DNA from: JABMQB01 sp964408795
GTDB lineage: Bacteria; Bacteroidota; Bacteroidia; Bacteroidales; Prolixibacteraceae
DNA length: 64,000 nt
Assembly: GCA_964408795.1 (NCBI GenBank)
Contig: CAYPAW010000075.1
Span: 1-64,000, forward strand
Direction: 5' to 3'
Part shown: positions 18,157 through 25,845 of the stretch, in pieces
Layout of the letters: each line of letters starts with the position of its first letter
Position numbering within the stretch: the stretch's first letter is position 1
Program-made: the position numbers and the translations under genes
The notes under the pieces: generated by a model
Told to the model about the DNA's origin: nothing
Database searches by the model: none
What the model saw: only the letters and a program-made list of their open reading frames with translations

Positions 18157-18433
18157 ACAATCCTCCCGATTACCCCCGGGACGACGAAGATTGCGTTAAC
18201 CTTTTTTTCAAAAGTTAAACACCATCTAAATCGGGGTTTTCCTGAACTTAATGCATATTTTTTGTAAATTTCGCATTGGTGTCCGGGAAAATTTTTTTGT
18301 TGTGGGGTTAAAACGTACCTCCGGCCTTAAGGCCGGAACTATTGATACCGCAATGATCACGGGCTTTAGACCATTTACTGTTTTTTCCCCGGAGAGTCGT
18401 GTAAATTGAATCGTCCAGATTGAATGTGTAAGC

Positions 18434-18982
18434 ATGGAAATTATGTTTGTAGCCAAAGAAAAAAGAAAAGAGAACATTGCCGAATACATCCTTTACATGT
18501 TTCAGGTTGAAGACCTGATCCGCTCTTTTAAAATGGATATGGATCTTATCCGGGACCATCTTATTTCCCATTACCGGGTAAAGGAATCCCAACGGCAGGA
18601 AGTAGCTGACTGGTATGCGAACCTGGTGCGGATGATGGATAAAGAAGGAATCGCAGAGTCGGGGCACCTTCAGTTCCTCGTAAACCATATCAACGACCTC
18701 AACGAATTTCATCTGAGGATTTTACAACAAAATATCTCCCCGGAATATGCGGCTCTTTTTAACGGAAATATCGGGTTGATGAATGAATTCCGGTTAAAAG
18801 GGAATGCTTACTCCCACGATATCGAAACCTGCCTGAACGCGATCTACGGGTACCTGCTGCTTAAGATGCAAAACAAGGAGATAACAACCGGAACGGAACA
18901 AGCCATAAAACAGTTTGCCAATCAGCTGGCTGTTCTTTCGAAACTTTTCAGGGACTACGAAAAAGGCGACCTGGAACTATAA
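18434..18982 (+). CDS. DUF4924 family protein
   Basis: A 182-residue, mostly alpha-helical cytoplasmic protein without signal peptide or membrane segment. It matches from memory the DUF4924 family found widely in Bacteroidota, with features such as KRKENIAEYILYMFQVEDLI, DWYANLVRMMDKEG and the conserved GNAYSHDIETCLNAIYGYLL region. The function is not known. It stands alone; the 277 bases before it hold a perfect palindrome CCGGCCTTAAGGCCGG near 18320 and no gene. An alternative start is the ATG at 18443. Confidence 0.8.
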   Translation: MEIMFVAKEKRKENIAEYILYMFQVEDLIRSFKMDMDLIRDHLISHYRVKESQRQEVADWYANLVRMMDKEGIAESGHLQFLVNHINDLNEFHLRILQQNISPEYAALFNGNIGLMNEFRLKGNAYSHDIETCLNAIYGYLLLKMQNKEITTGTEQAIKQFANQLAVLSKLFRDYEKGDLEL

Positions 18983-19059
18983 ATGACAACCCACAATTCC
19001 CCTTTCACATGCAATGCCGAATGTTCATTCTGTATGTTTCCAGGGCATCGTGCATCCTG

Positions 19060-20097
19060 TTATTTATTGGTTTGAAAATCCTTCACCAGACCCAGCGTTA
19101 ACCAGTTGGCCAAGGCCTGCCGGTTGTTGGTCACGATGAACCGTCGTTGGTCTCGGGCATGGTTTATATTGCCCAGTTCGATATATACCGCCACCGGGTA
19201 GGTATTCCTAACCATATAAAGCCCCCGGGAGGATACCGTGCCGCGGTATCCCCTGCCGGGTTGGTTCTCCCGGTATTTCTGACTGAAAGTTTGTTGCAGA
19301 ATCTTCGCTGCTTTATGACCGGTATTGCTTCTTCGATCATGATAGAAGAACACATCGATGTTTTCACCCCGGCTGCGGGAATCTACATGTACAATGATCA
19401 CCCGCTGAAATGCATTTCTGTTTTTGAGATAGAGATTGTTCACGGCATCCTTGCGTTGCCTCAGCCTGGCATTTTGATTCAGGGGAATGCTCAAATTCGG
19501 GTAACAAACTTCATCCTTATCGGGTTTGAGGAATTGTTCATCCCGGATTCCGTCGTTGGGATCGCGGGTGATCAGATAGACGGTAGCTCCTTTTTCCATG
19601 AGGTTTCTGGCCAGGCGTAAGGTCACATCGTAAGCATACTCATCCTCACACAGGGTATAGCTTCCATACCTTCCCACAGCACCGGGATCAGGCCCTCCAT
19701 GACCGGCTACAAGATAATAAACAGCTCCCTGGAGTTCGTCAGACAAAAGGGCTACCTCCCGGTACTTCTCACCAAAAACCGCATAGTCCCGAACAACAGT
19801 AGGGGATGATAGAGATGCTCCCGCATCACCTGTTGCCTGCACCGGTAATTTGTACATTCTTCCCGAAAAAAGCGCATTGTTTGCTCCCAGATCCGGTTTG
19901 TTCAGAATAATAAACTCATCAAAATATTGCCCCGGTTGCAATCCATGCCTCCGGAGCAAAGTGAAAATACCATCCCCCTTTTGTGCCTCCACCAGCGTGT
20001 AATGCTCCTGTGAAACCCCGGGAGACATCATCGCCACTAAAAAAATCGTGAAAAGAATGCCTCTGAACTTATTTATATGTAAGTTTGAGAAATGCAT
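19060..20097 (-). CDS. N-acetylmuramoyl-L-alanine amidase (Amidase_3)
   Basis: A 345-residue exported cell-wall hydrolase that cuts the bond between MurNAc and the stem peptide. A signal peptide covers about residues 1-29. Residues about 32-90 look like a LysM-like or related cell-wall-binding segment (YTLVEAQKGDGIFTLLRRHG). The Amidase_3 domain covers about residues 125-340, with zinc ligands in VAGHGGPDPGA, in CEDEYAYDV (Glu) and in IVHVDSR. The catalytic glutamate is probably in YIELGNINH. The order is that of AmiC-type enzymes. It is divergent from the 5'-nucleotidase gene, 68 bases apart. Confidence 0.85.
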   Translation of the reverse strand: MHFSNLHINKFRGILFTIFLVAMMSPGVSQEHYTLVEAQKGDGIFTLLRRHGLQPGQYFDEFIILNKPDLGANNALFSGRMYKLPVQATGDAGASLSSPTVVRDYAVFGEKYREVALLSDELQGAVYYLVAGHGGPDPGAVGRYGSYTLCEDEYAYDVTLRLARNLMEKGATVYLITRDPNDGIRDEQFLKPDKDEVCYPNLSIPLNQNARLRQRKDAVNNLYLKNRNAFQRVIIVHVDSRSRGENIDVFFYHDRRSNTGHKAAKILQQTFSQKYRENQPGRGYRGTVSSRGLYMVRNTYPVAVYIELGNINHARDQRRFIVTNNRQALANWLTLGLVKDFQTNK

Positions 20098-20165
20098 GAA
20101 CCGGCCGTTCGTTTTTATTGTTTTAACGGATTAATATTAAAAAGATTTTTAATCATTCACAGCAC

Positions 20166-20945
20166 ATGCGCAAATTAGTTGTTTACAACCTGTTGTTAAT
20201 AATCGTTTTTGTTTTGGCTGCCTGCAGCCAAAGCTATTTTTTTTCAGACGTTCGAACTCAGAACCGTACGGTTGATTCAACCCTGGCAGAAGAAGATCCG
20301 GAGGTGGTTTCTTTCATTCACCCCTATGCCTTGCATCTTGAAGAAAAGATGTCACGGGTTATCGGAATAGCCGATGAACAAATGGTCAAAAACAAACCCG
20401 AAAGTCCTCTTACCAATTTTCTGGCCGATTTGTTGCTCCTGGAAGGAACCGGTTTTTTAAACCAGGAACAGCAAAACCTCGAAATGGGAGCGATTTCCTA
20501 TTTCAATTATGGCGGTATACGGACTTTCATTCCGAAAGGGGAAATTACCGTTCGGAATATCTATGAGCTGATGCCTTTTGATAATAAAATGGTATTTTTG
20601 AAACTCAAAGGTTCGGATCTGAAACATTTTCTGAACAGGATGGCCGAAAATGGCGGTGACAGTCTGGGGGGTGTCCGGTTTGCTATTGCCGATGGGGCGG
20701 CCCAGGACATTCTGGTTGCCGGGAAACCCCTGGACCTGAATGCGCACTATTGGCTGATCACAAACGATTATGTGGCCGGCGGTGGAGATGACCTGGAGAT
20801 GCTCAAAAATGCCATCCAAACCATCTCCAGTGATTTGCTCATCCGGGATGTCATCATTCAGCACCTGGAAAAACTATCCCAACGTGGCCAGTCTGTATCC
20901 TCAAAAACCGACGGGAGGATGTATTATAAAAAAAGTTCCATATGA
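20166..20945 (+). CDS. 5'-nucleotidase C-terminal domain lipoprotein
   Basis: A 259-residue lipoprotein; the lipobox VLAAC lies at about residue 18-22. The remainder matches the substrate-binding C-terminal domain of 5'-nucleotidase/UshA (PF02872): ESPLTNFLADLLL, NYGGIRTFIPKGEITVRNIYELMPFDN and the substrate loop TNDYVAGGGDDLEML. The catalytic metallophosphatase domain is missing here but is encoded by the next gene, 28 bases downstream. The two products probably pair in the periplasm. Confidence 0.88.
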   Translation: MRKLVVYNLLLIIVFVLAACSQSYFFSDVRTQNRTVDSTLAEEDPEVVSFIHPYALHLEEKMSRVIGIADEQMVKNKPESPLTNFLADLLLLEGTGFLNQEQQNLEMGAISYFNYGGIRTFIPKGEITVRNIYELMPFDNKMVFLKLKGSDLKHFLNRMAENGGDSLGGVRFAIADGAAQDILVAGKPLDLNAHYWLITNDYVAGGGDDLEMLKNAIQTISSDLLIRDVIIQHLEKLSQRGQSVSSKTDGRMYYKKSSI

Positions 20946-20973
20946 TACTGGATACATTGAACAATTGAATCAT

Positions 20974-21885
20974 ATGAAGAGAAGAGGTTTTATCCGGAAT
21001 GTAACCGCTGGAGCTACCGGGCTCATTGCCGGTCTGGCTCCCTTCACCCTGCAGGCGAGGAGTGGCTCACGGAGGATTACCATTTTGCATACCAACGATA
21101 TACATAGCCATATCGAGCCTTTTGAGAGTTCTGATGAGCGATACAACGGAAAAGGAGGGCTGGCCCGCATTGCAGAATACGCAAAAAGAGTCCGTGCTGA
21201 AAATCCCGGAACCCTGCTCCTCGATGCCGGAGATATGTTCCAGGGAACACCCTATTTCAACTTCTACAAGGGAGAACTGATATGCAAAACAATGAGTATG
21301 GCAGGATACGATGCCGGAACCGTTGGAAACCATGAATTCGACAACGGCCTGGAAGGCCTCAAGGAGCCGTTGCAATATGCCGGGTTTCCCCTGATCTGTT
21401 CAAACTACGATTTCTCCGATACCATTCTGCGGGGAGCCTTCCCCCGCTACAAGACTTTCACCCGTGAAGGAATAAAAATCGGAATCTATGGCCTGGGCAT
21501 CGAACTGAAAGGACTCGTGGCAGATGCGAACTATGGGAATACCGTGTACAACGATCCCCTGAAAACAGCCCTGGAGATGGAATCTTTTCTGGCTTCAGAA
21601 GAAAATTGTGCTTTGATCATCTGCCTTTCCCATCTGGGATTGCGGTACCGGGATGCGAAGATCTGTGATGAACAGATTGCAGCCCATACAGAGCAAACCC
21701 ACCTGATTATCGGAGGGCATACCCACACCTATCTTGAGAAACCCCTGGAAATAAAAAACAAAGCAGGCCGGCCGGTCATTGTAAACCAGGCCTGGTGGGG
21801 AGGAATGATGATCGGCCGTATTGATTTTGTTTTCAGCGAGAACAAAAAGCAGACTTTCGGTACCCAAAACATCACAAACAGCTGA
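20974..21885 (+). CDS. 5'-nucleotidase/metallophosphatase catalytic-domain protein
   Basis: A 303-residue exported metallophosphatase. The N-terminus has a Tat-type signal (MKRRGFIRNVTAGATGLIAG). Catalytic motifs are TILHTNDIHSHIEPF (about residue 38), DAGDMFQGTPYFN, GNHEFDNG (about residue 112), SHLGLRYRD and GGHTHTYLEKP, which together hold two metal ions. It ends where a C-terminal nucleotide-binding domain would begin in UshA; that domain is the preceding gene. The pair probably hydrolyses nucleotides or UDP-sugars in the periplasm. The start at 20974 gives the twin-arginine-like signal. It is followed by lnt after three bases. Confidence 0.88.
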   Translation: MKRRGFIRNVTAGATGLIAGLAPFTLQARSGSRRITILHTNDIHSHIEPFESSDERYNGKGGLARIAEYAKRVRAENPGTLLLDAGDMFQGTPYFNFYKGELICKTMSMAGYDAGTVGNHEFDNGLEGLKEPLQYAGFPLICSNYDFSDTILRGAFPRYKTFTREGIKIGIYGLGIELKGLVADANYGNTVYNDPLKTALEMESFLASEENCALIICLSHLGLRYRDAKICDEQIAAHTEQTHLIIGGHTHTYLEKPLEIKNKAGRPVIVNQAWWGGMMIGRIDFVFSENKKQTFGTQNITNS

Positions 21886-21888
21886 TCC

Positions 21889-23496
21889 ATGAAAAGATCA
21901 ATACGAATGCTCTTAGCCTGTCTTTCCGGCCTTCTGCTGAGCCTGGCCTGGCTTGGCTTCCCCGGATGGATCTTATGGTTCGCTTTGTTGCCCCTGCTAT
22001 ACCTCGATGACTACTACGTTGCGGTCAGGAAATCGGTTCGCAGTGTTTCTTTCTTCGGGTATGCCTTTGTAACTTTTCTGGTCTGGAACCTGCTTACAAC
22101 CTGGTGGATCAAACATGCAACCCTGGTCGGAGCCCTGACAGCCATCATCCTGAATGCTTTTGCTATGGGATTGATCGTGTGGCTGGCCCATACAGCCCGG
22201 AGAAGGTTCTCCGGAACCCTTGGCTACCTGGCTTTAATGGTTTTTTATCTGTCGTTCGAATGGATCCATTACCACTGGGACCTTGAGTGGCCCTGGCTTA
22301 CCCTCGGAAACGGATTCGCCAATCAGGTGAAAATGATCCAATGGTATGAGTTCACCGGTGTTTTCGGAGGATCCTTGTGGGTCCTGTCTGTCAACATCCT
22401 GCTATTCAGGATCCTGAAAAACCTGGTGAACAAAAACAGAACCCGTGGTTTCTACGTTTCTGTTCTTTCGCTCGGGGTGGTGGTGGGAATTCCTATCCTG
22501 CTTTCGGCGCGTATGTACCATCAATACACGGAAAAGGAAGATCCCCGGGAAATAGTTGTGGTCCAGCCCAATATTGATCCCTACAATGAATCCCATGACC
22601 TGGCTTTCTCCAATCAGGTACTCCAAAAATTTGTCCATCTGGCGCTTTCAAAGACAACACCCGAAACCGATGTCATCCTGGGACCGGAAACCATTTTTGA
22701 ACAATACTGGGATGAAGAAACCCTGGAGTACAATAGCCAGTACCGGGATATCGCCCGGTTACTCGAAAAGACTCCGGGAAGTGATTTGATGTTTGGTGCC
22801 TCCACCTTAAAATACTACCAGCCGGGCGATACCCTCCCCGAAACAGCCAGAGTCAGGGAATTGAGCAACGGGCAAAAACGGGTTTTTGATATTTTCAATA
22901 CGGCGCTGTATCTCCGCTCCGGAAGCGAACCGCAAATCTATCACAAATCGATACTTGTCAGCGGTGTGGAAAAAATCCCGTATCTGAAATACCTGGGTTT
23001 TTTGCAGAATTTCATCATCGACCTGGGAGGCACCTCAGGCAGCCTCGGCAAACAGGGAGAACCGGCCAATTTCATAGCCCACGACGGAACCCGCATTGCC
23101 CCGGCTATTTGCTACGAATCGATCTTCGGAGCATACATCGCGGATTTTGTCAAACAGGGTGCCCGCTACATCTTTATCATCACCAACGATGGATGGTGGA
23201 AAGACACCCCCGGATACAAACAACACATGTCGTATGCACGCCTCCGGGCCATCGAAACCAGACGCAGCATTGCCCGGGCTGCAAATACCGGAATCTCCTG
23301 TTTTATTAACCAACGGGGCGACATTCTTCAGAAAACCGGGTGGTGGGAAGATGCAGCCATCAGAGAAAAACTGAACGGAAACGGGAAAATCACTTTTTAT
23401 GTGCAGGCGGGGGATTATATTCCGAGAATCGCCTCCTTCCTGAGTGTGCTGTTGATCTTGCTCCTTCTGGTGCAGAAAGTAAGAAGAACCGGCTAG
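21889..23496 (+). CDS. lnt: Apolipoprotein N-acyltransferase
   Basis: A 535-residue inner-membrane enzyme that adds the third acyl chain to lipoproteins. About six membrane segments lie in residues 1-205, then a nitrilase-type catalytic domain in about 220-500, then a last membrane segment near the C-terminus. The catalytic triad is visible as Glu in GPETIFEQYW, Lys in YHKSILVSGVEKIPY and Cys in APAICYESIFG. It closes a three-gene set with the split 5'-nucleotidase genes. After the stop comes a stretch with several short hairpins. Confidence 0.92.
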   Translation: MKRSIRMLLACLSGLLLSLAWLGFPGWILWFALLPLLYLDDYYVAVRKSVRSVSFFGYAFVTFLVWNLLTTWWIKHATLVGALTAIILNAFAMGLIVWLAHTARRRFSGTLGYLALMVFYLSFEWIHYHWDLEWPWLTLGNGFANQVKMIQWYEFTGVFGGSLWVLSVNILLFRILKNLVNKNRTRGFYVSVLSLGVVVGIPILLSARMYHQYTEKEDPREIVVVQPNIDPYNESHDLAFSNQVLQKFVHLALSKTTPETDVILGPETIFEQYWDEETLEYNSQYRDIARLLEKTPGSDLMFGASTLKYYQPGDTLPETARVRELSNGQKRVFDIFNTALYLRSGSEPQIYHKSILVSGVEKIPYLKYLGFLQNFIIDLGGTSGSLGKQGEPANFIAHDGTRIAPAICYESIFGAYIADFVKQGARYIFIITNDGWWKDTPGYKQHMSYARLRAIETRRSIARAANTGISCFINQRGDILQKTGWWEDAAIREKLNGNGKITFYVQAGDYIPRIASFLSVLLILLLLVQKVRRTG

Positions 23497-23645
23497 CATA
23501 AAAAAAACACTCCCCTCAGGGGCCTTCGGGAATCCCTCTTCGCAGAAGGCTGCGCATCCGAGATACAACGGGATGCTCCATGGGTAAAAACAAACAATCC
23601 CGGAACCCCACACGCTGAATGGGAAGGTTCCAGGATTTTCTTCAG

Positions 23646-23717
23646 AGCCTCTCATGGGATTTGAACCCACGACCTGCTCATTACGAATGAGCTGCTCTAC
23701 CGCTGAGCTAAAGAGGC
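23646..23717 (-). tRNA. tRNA-Thr (anticodon CGU)
   Basis: Read on the minus strand, a complete cloverleaf of 72 bases. The acceptor GCCTCTT pairs with GAGAGGC, the D arm has GCTC-AGCGGTA-GAGC, the anticodon arm GCTCA-TTCGTAA-TGAGC gives CGT, and the T arm has GTGGG-TTCAAAT-CCCAT. The discriminator base is T and CCA is not encoded. It decodes ACG. Confidence 0.95.
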
Positions 23718-23726
23718 ATTTGGGGC

Positions 23727-23734
23727 CAAATATA
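23727..23734 (-). promoter_or_regulatory. -7 element of the tRNA-Thr promoter
   Basis: On the minus strand this reads TATATTTG, an exact TAnnTTTG. It ends ten bases before the tRNA 5' end, so the leader would be very short. A -33 TTG at ideal distance is not obvious. Confidence 0.4.
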
Positions 23735-24212
23735 TTTATTTATTCCTAATTATCAGGAACAATACAAGAAAAATTCCGTTCCCGGTTAAAGAATAAAAGC
23801 CGGCTTAATGCATAAGCCAGCTTTTAATTCACAAAAGAATCCGCATTAAATTGTTTGTAAAACCCCTATATGACAGGATTTGGGCGCCCGGTCGATCAAA
23901 CGTCCTCCGGCCTTGCGACTTTCCGGAATACCGGAACTGAGGCCTGTTTTAACAACCGTAAGCTTACCCGGTTTACGATTACTGTTGAGTTTACCAACTA
24001 AATTTTAACGCGGATCAATATCTTTTTTTCAATGAACTTCGTATTCTTTAATCAAATGTAATCCGAAAGTTTGGATTTACCAAACACTTTGCCTTCTTTA
24101 GAAAGGTTACAAGCCTTTATACATTGTTATTCTGCTATTTAGGAAACGCTCCCGGTGACGTTTTATTGCCTGCGGAAAGGGGATTAATACACATAATAAT
24201 AGAAAAAACATG
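23735..24212. other. Intergenic stretch without recognised gene
   Basis: About 480 AT-rich bases between the tRNA-Thr promoter and the promoter of the Ser/Pro tRNA pair. No open reading frame with a credible start and no RNA fold was recognised. A GC-richer patch near 23900-23935 contains short inverted repeats (TCCGGAATACCGGA). Confidence 0.5.
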
Positions 24213-24243
24213 TTGTCAATATTAAAAACTATTAATACATTTG
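24213..24243 (+). promoter_or_regulatory. Promoter of the tRNA-Ser/tRNA-Pro pair
   Basis: TTG at 24213-24215 and TACATTTG at 24236-24243 are separated by 20 bases, an exact match to the Bacteroidota TTG-N20-TAnnTTTG promoter. Transcription would start near 24250 and pass through a partial tRNA-Ser copy before the mature tRNA-Ser at 24419. Confidence 0.55.
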
Positions 24244-24278
24244 CACGCACAAAAAAGGAAGGGTTTGCTTCCCTCTTT

Positions 24279-24330
24279 GGTGAGGTGGGTGAGTGGCTGA
24301 TCCGGCAGCCGCCGGATGCTAAACCGGCCA
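24279..24330 (+). pseudogene. Partial copy of tRNA-Ser(GCU)
   Basis: The first 22 bases (24279-24300) are identical to the first 22 bases of the tRNA-Ser at 24419. GCTAAAC of the anticodon loop recurs at 24318-24324, with five extra bases before it, and GCCGG/CCGGC can still form a stem around it. The variable arm, T arm and 3' acceptor strand are missing, so it cannot be a working tRNA. It lies inside the leader transcribed ahead of the real tRNA-Ser. Confidence 0.7.
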
Positions 24331-24418
24331 ATCCTTATCAAACTAAAATGCGTTCATCAACAAAACAGAATCAATGGTGGAATGCAATAAAATCTATTCC
24401 CTATTCAGCATAACACAA

Positions 24419-24505
24419 GGTGAGGTGGGTGAGTGGCTGAAACCAGCAGTTTGCTAAACTGCCGTACGGGTAACCGTACCGGGGGTTCGAATCCCCCCCT
24501 CACCG
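24419..24505 (+). tRNA. tRNA-Ser (anticodon GCU)
   Basis: An 87-base class II tRNA. The acceptor GGTGAGG pairs with CCTCACC, the anticodon arm GCAGT-TTGCTAA-ACTGC gives GCT, a long variable arm GTACGGGTAACCGTAC follows, and the T arm is GGGGG-TTCGAAT-CCCCC. The discriminator is G, as usual for serine. It decodes AGC and AGU. Confidence 0.96.
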
Positions 24506-24507
24506 CA

Positions 24508-24582
24508 CGGGGTATAGCACAGTCCGGTTAGTGTGCCTGCTTTGGGAGCAGGAGGTCGCAGGTTCGAATCCTGCTACCCCGA
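24508..24582 (+). tRNA. tRNA-Pro (anticodon UGG)
   Basis: A 75-base tRNA two bases after tRNA-Ser, surely cotranscribed. The acceptor CGGGGTA pairs with TACCCCG, the anticodon arm CCTGC-TTTGGGA-GCAGG gives TGG, and the T arm is GCAGG-TTCGAAT-CCTGC. The discriminator is A. It decodes CCN codons. Confidence 0.96.
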
Positions 24583-24590
24583 CAAATGAA

Positions 24591-24622
24591 AAGTCTGACA
24601 CGGCAGTGTTGGACTTTTTTTT
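24591..24622 (+). terminator. Rho-independent terminator after tRNA-Pro
   Basis: AAGTCTGACAC and GTGTTGGACTT form an 11-base-pair stem around a GGCA loop and are followed by a run of T. It begins nine bases after the tRNA-Pro 3' end and would end the tRNA transcript. Confidence 0.8.
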
Positions 24623-24738
24623 ATTCGATAAAATCAGGCTTGTCTGAAATTTTAGAGAATAAAAAAAAGGACAAGGGGAGCGCAGCGAACCAGACTTTTC
24701 ATTTAGACAACTCCCCCACCCTCAGGATCACTGAAAGT
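24623..24738. other. Short segment between the duplicated tRNA-Pro tails
   Basis: A 116-base insert-like segment. It includes an inverted 14-base match (24691-24704) to the sequence just after tRNA-Pro. No gene was recognised. The stretch after the second tail (24795-24926) holds only a possible short coding remnant with no clear start. Confidence 0.4.
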
Positions 24739-24794
24739 AATCCTGCTACCCCGACAAATGAAAAGCCTGACACGGTAGTGTTGGGTTTTTTTTA
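24739..24794 (+). repeat. Second copy of the tRNA-Pro 3' tail and terminator
   Basis: This repeats 24567-24622 at a distance of 172 bases. The tRNA T-arm and acceptor tail plus nine flanking bases (24739-24765) are identical. The following hairpin at 24763-24793 has base changes on both sides that keep every pair (AAGCCTGACAC with GTGTTGGGTTT, loop GGTA). A 14-base inverted piece of the same unit lies between them at 24691-24704. Such tail duplications arise when a cassette integrates at a tRNA 3' end. Confidence 0.75.
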
Positions 24795-24926
24795 TTCCAT
24801 CCAACGCCTTTTAAATGAATTAAAGCTGGCAAATACTTTATTGAAAACAATGGACGGTAAAAACAGTAGGACTTATGCTTGCCCTTGTGAAGATAAAGTA
24901 GTTGAATATTTGAATAACACGTTTAG

Positions 24927-25343
24927 TTAAAATTTATCTAAAATATCATCTGCTATTATTATTACACTGTCAAGATCTTCTTTAAAATTTGTTTCGAAAT
25001 CATCCCATTCTTCCATGGAAATATTTTTCAGATTGTTTAATTGTTCGTTCACCTGGACACGTTTATCCTGAAGTTTATCAAGTGCTTCTTGCTGTTCTTC
25101 GCTCAGTTCTTCAGTTTGTTTTTCGATCTTGTTGTTTAGCTCTTTTATTTTTTCATTGATATCAGCGAGCTTTTCATTGGCTCTTTGTGTCATTTTACTT
25201 TGTTTTTCCTGAAGTTCAGCACTTACCTCTTTTTTCAGTTCTTTAGCATCATTGTTTTTCTTTTGCTGACCTGAACTACACGCAGAAAGTGCTATCACAC
25301 TCACACTAAAAAGCAATACGGCAAAAATTTCTCTCATTTTCAT
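24927..25343 (-). CDS. Hypothetical coiled-coil lipoprotein
   Basis: A 138-residue predicted lipoprotein. The N-terminus is MKMREIFAVLLFSVSVIAL followed by the lipobox LSAC (about residue 21). The rest is highly charged and helical (Lys, Glu, Gln), with heptad-like runs from about residues 30 to 105, so a coiled coil is likely. The acidic C-terminus (DDFETNFKEDLDSV) is predicted helical. No family was recognised; it may lie in the periplasm attached to a membrane. The gene is distinctly AT-rich compared with its surroundings and lies beside the duplicated tRNA tail. The ATG at 25343 is chosen from several close ATGs. Confidence 0.65.
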   Translation of the reverse strand: MKMREIFAVLLFSVSVIALSACSSGQQKKNNDAKELKKEVSAELQEKQSKMTQRANEKLADINEKIKELNNKIEKQTEELSEEQQEALDKLQDKRVQVNEQLNNLKNISMEEWDDFETNFKEDLDSVIIIADDILDKF

Positions 25344-25845
25344 CATAACAATCATTTTTTGGGTTTCTATTTTTTTACGAAACTAATTTGATTTTGTTTA
25401 ATTTTTTTATGTTCATGTTCAACGATTCAGATGGAATGGCTATATCCTGAATTACCCTGTTTTATTCAAATCTTTTCCCGGATGTTTATTCTTCCGGAAT
25501 CCGTTGAATATTTTTTTTGTGACCATAAATAACCATTGCATCGCCTTCGTTTAAAACGGTTTCGGCAGAACAATGTTTTTGGCTGACGGATATTTCAGAA
25601 CGCTTGTAAACAAAATATTAAGCTACACTCTCGAATAATTAACTGACTGAAGTTTCACACTTGTTTTAATGATTTTATTCTGAGTTGTTTATAAACTGAT
25701 GTATTTGAAATGTATTTGAAATGTATTTAAAATAATACGGCAATTAAGGATTCCATTTCTACTTAATTTTTTGTAAATTTTTGTAAATTCGTGTTTTCGT
25801 AACATTTAAGTTTTTGCCACCAAGGTGGATTAAAAAATCAGAATT
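25344..25845. other. AT-rich intergenic stretch upstream of the aldolase
   Basis: About 500 AT-rich bases without a recognised gene. Near the right end are two short tandem repeats (an 11-base unit at 25700-25732 and a 10-base unit TTGTAAATT[TC] at 25771-25790), which probably belong to the control region of the following aldolase gene. Confidence 0.5.
25700..25732. repeat. Three tandem 11-base units upstream of the aldolase gene
   Basis: TGTATTTGAAA occurs at 25700-25710 and 25711-25721, and as TGTATTTAAAA at 25722-25732. The 11-base period is close to one helical turn, so the units face the same side of the DNA. They lie about 115 bases before the ATG at 25846. Confidence 0.6.

Noticed and set aside
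18157..18433. Palindrome CCGGCCTTAAGGCCGG considered as a terminator of the S4-protein gene
   Set aside because: It has no loop of its own and no T-tract, and it lies about 160 bases past the stop. Its role is not clear.
24210..24413. A 67-codon open reading frame upstream of tRNA-Ser
   Set aside because: It covers the promoter and the partial tRNA-Ser copy. The protein resembles nothing known.
24586..24930. A 114-codon open reading frame starting just after tRNA-Pro
   Set aside because: It runs through both terminator hairpins and the duplicated tRNA tail, so most of it is repeat sequence read by chance. Only its last about 40 codons look coding-like, and they have no credible start.
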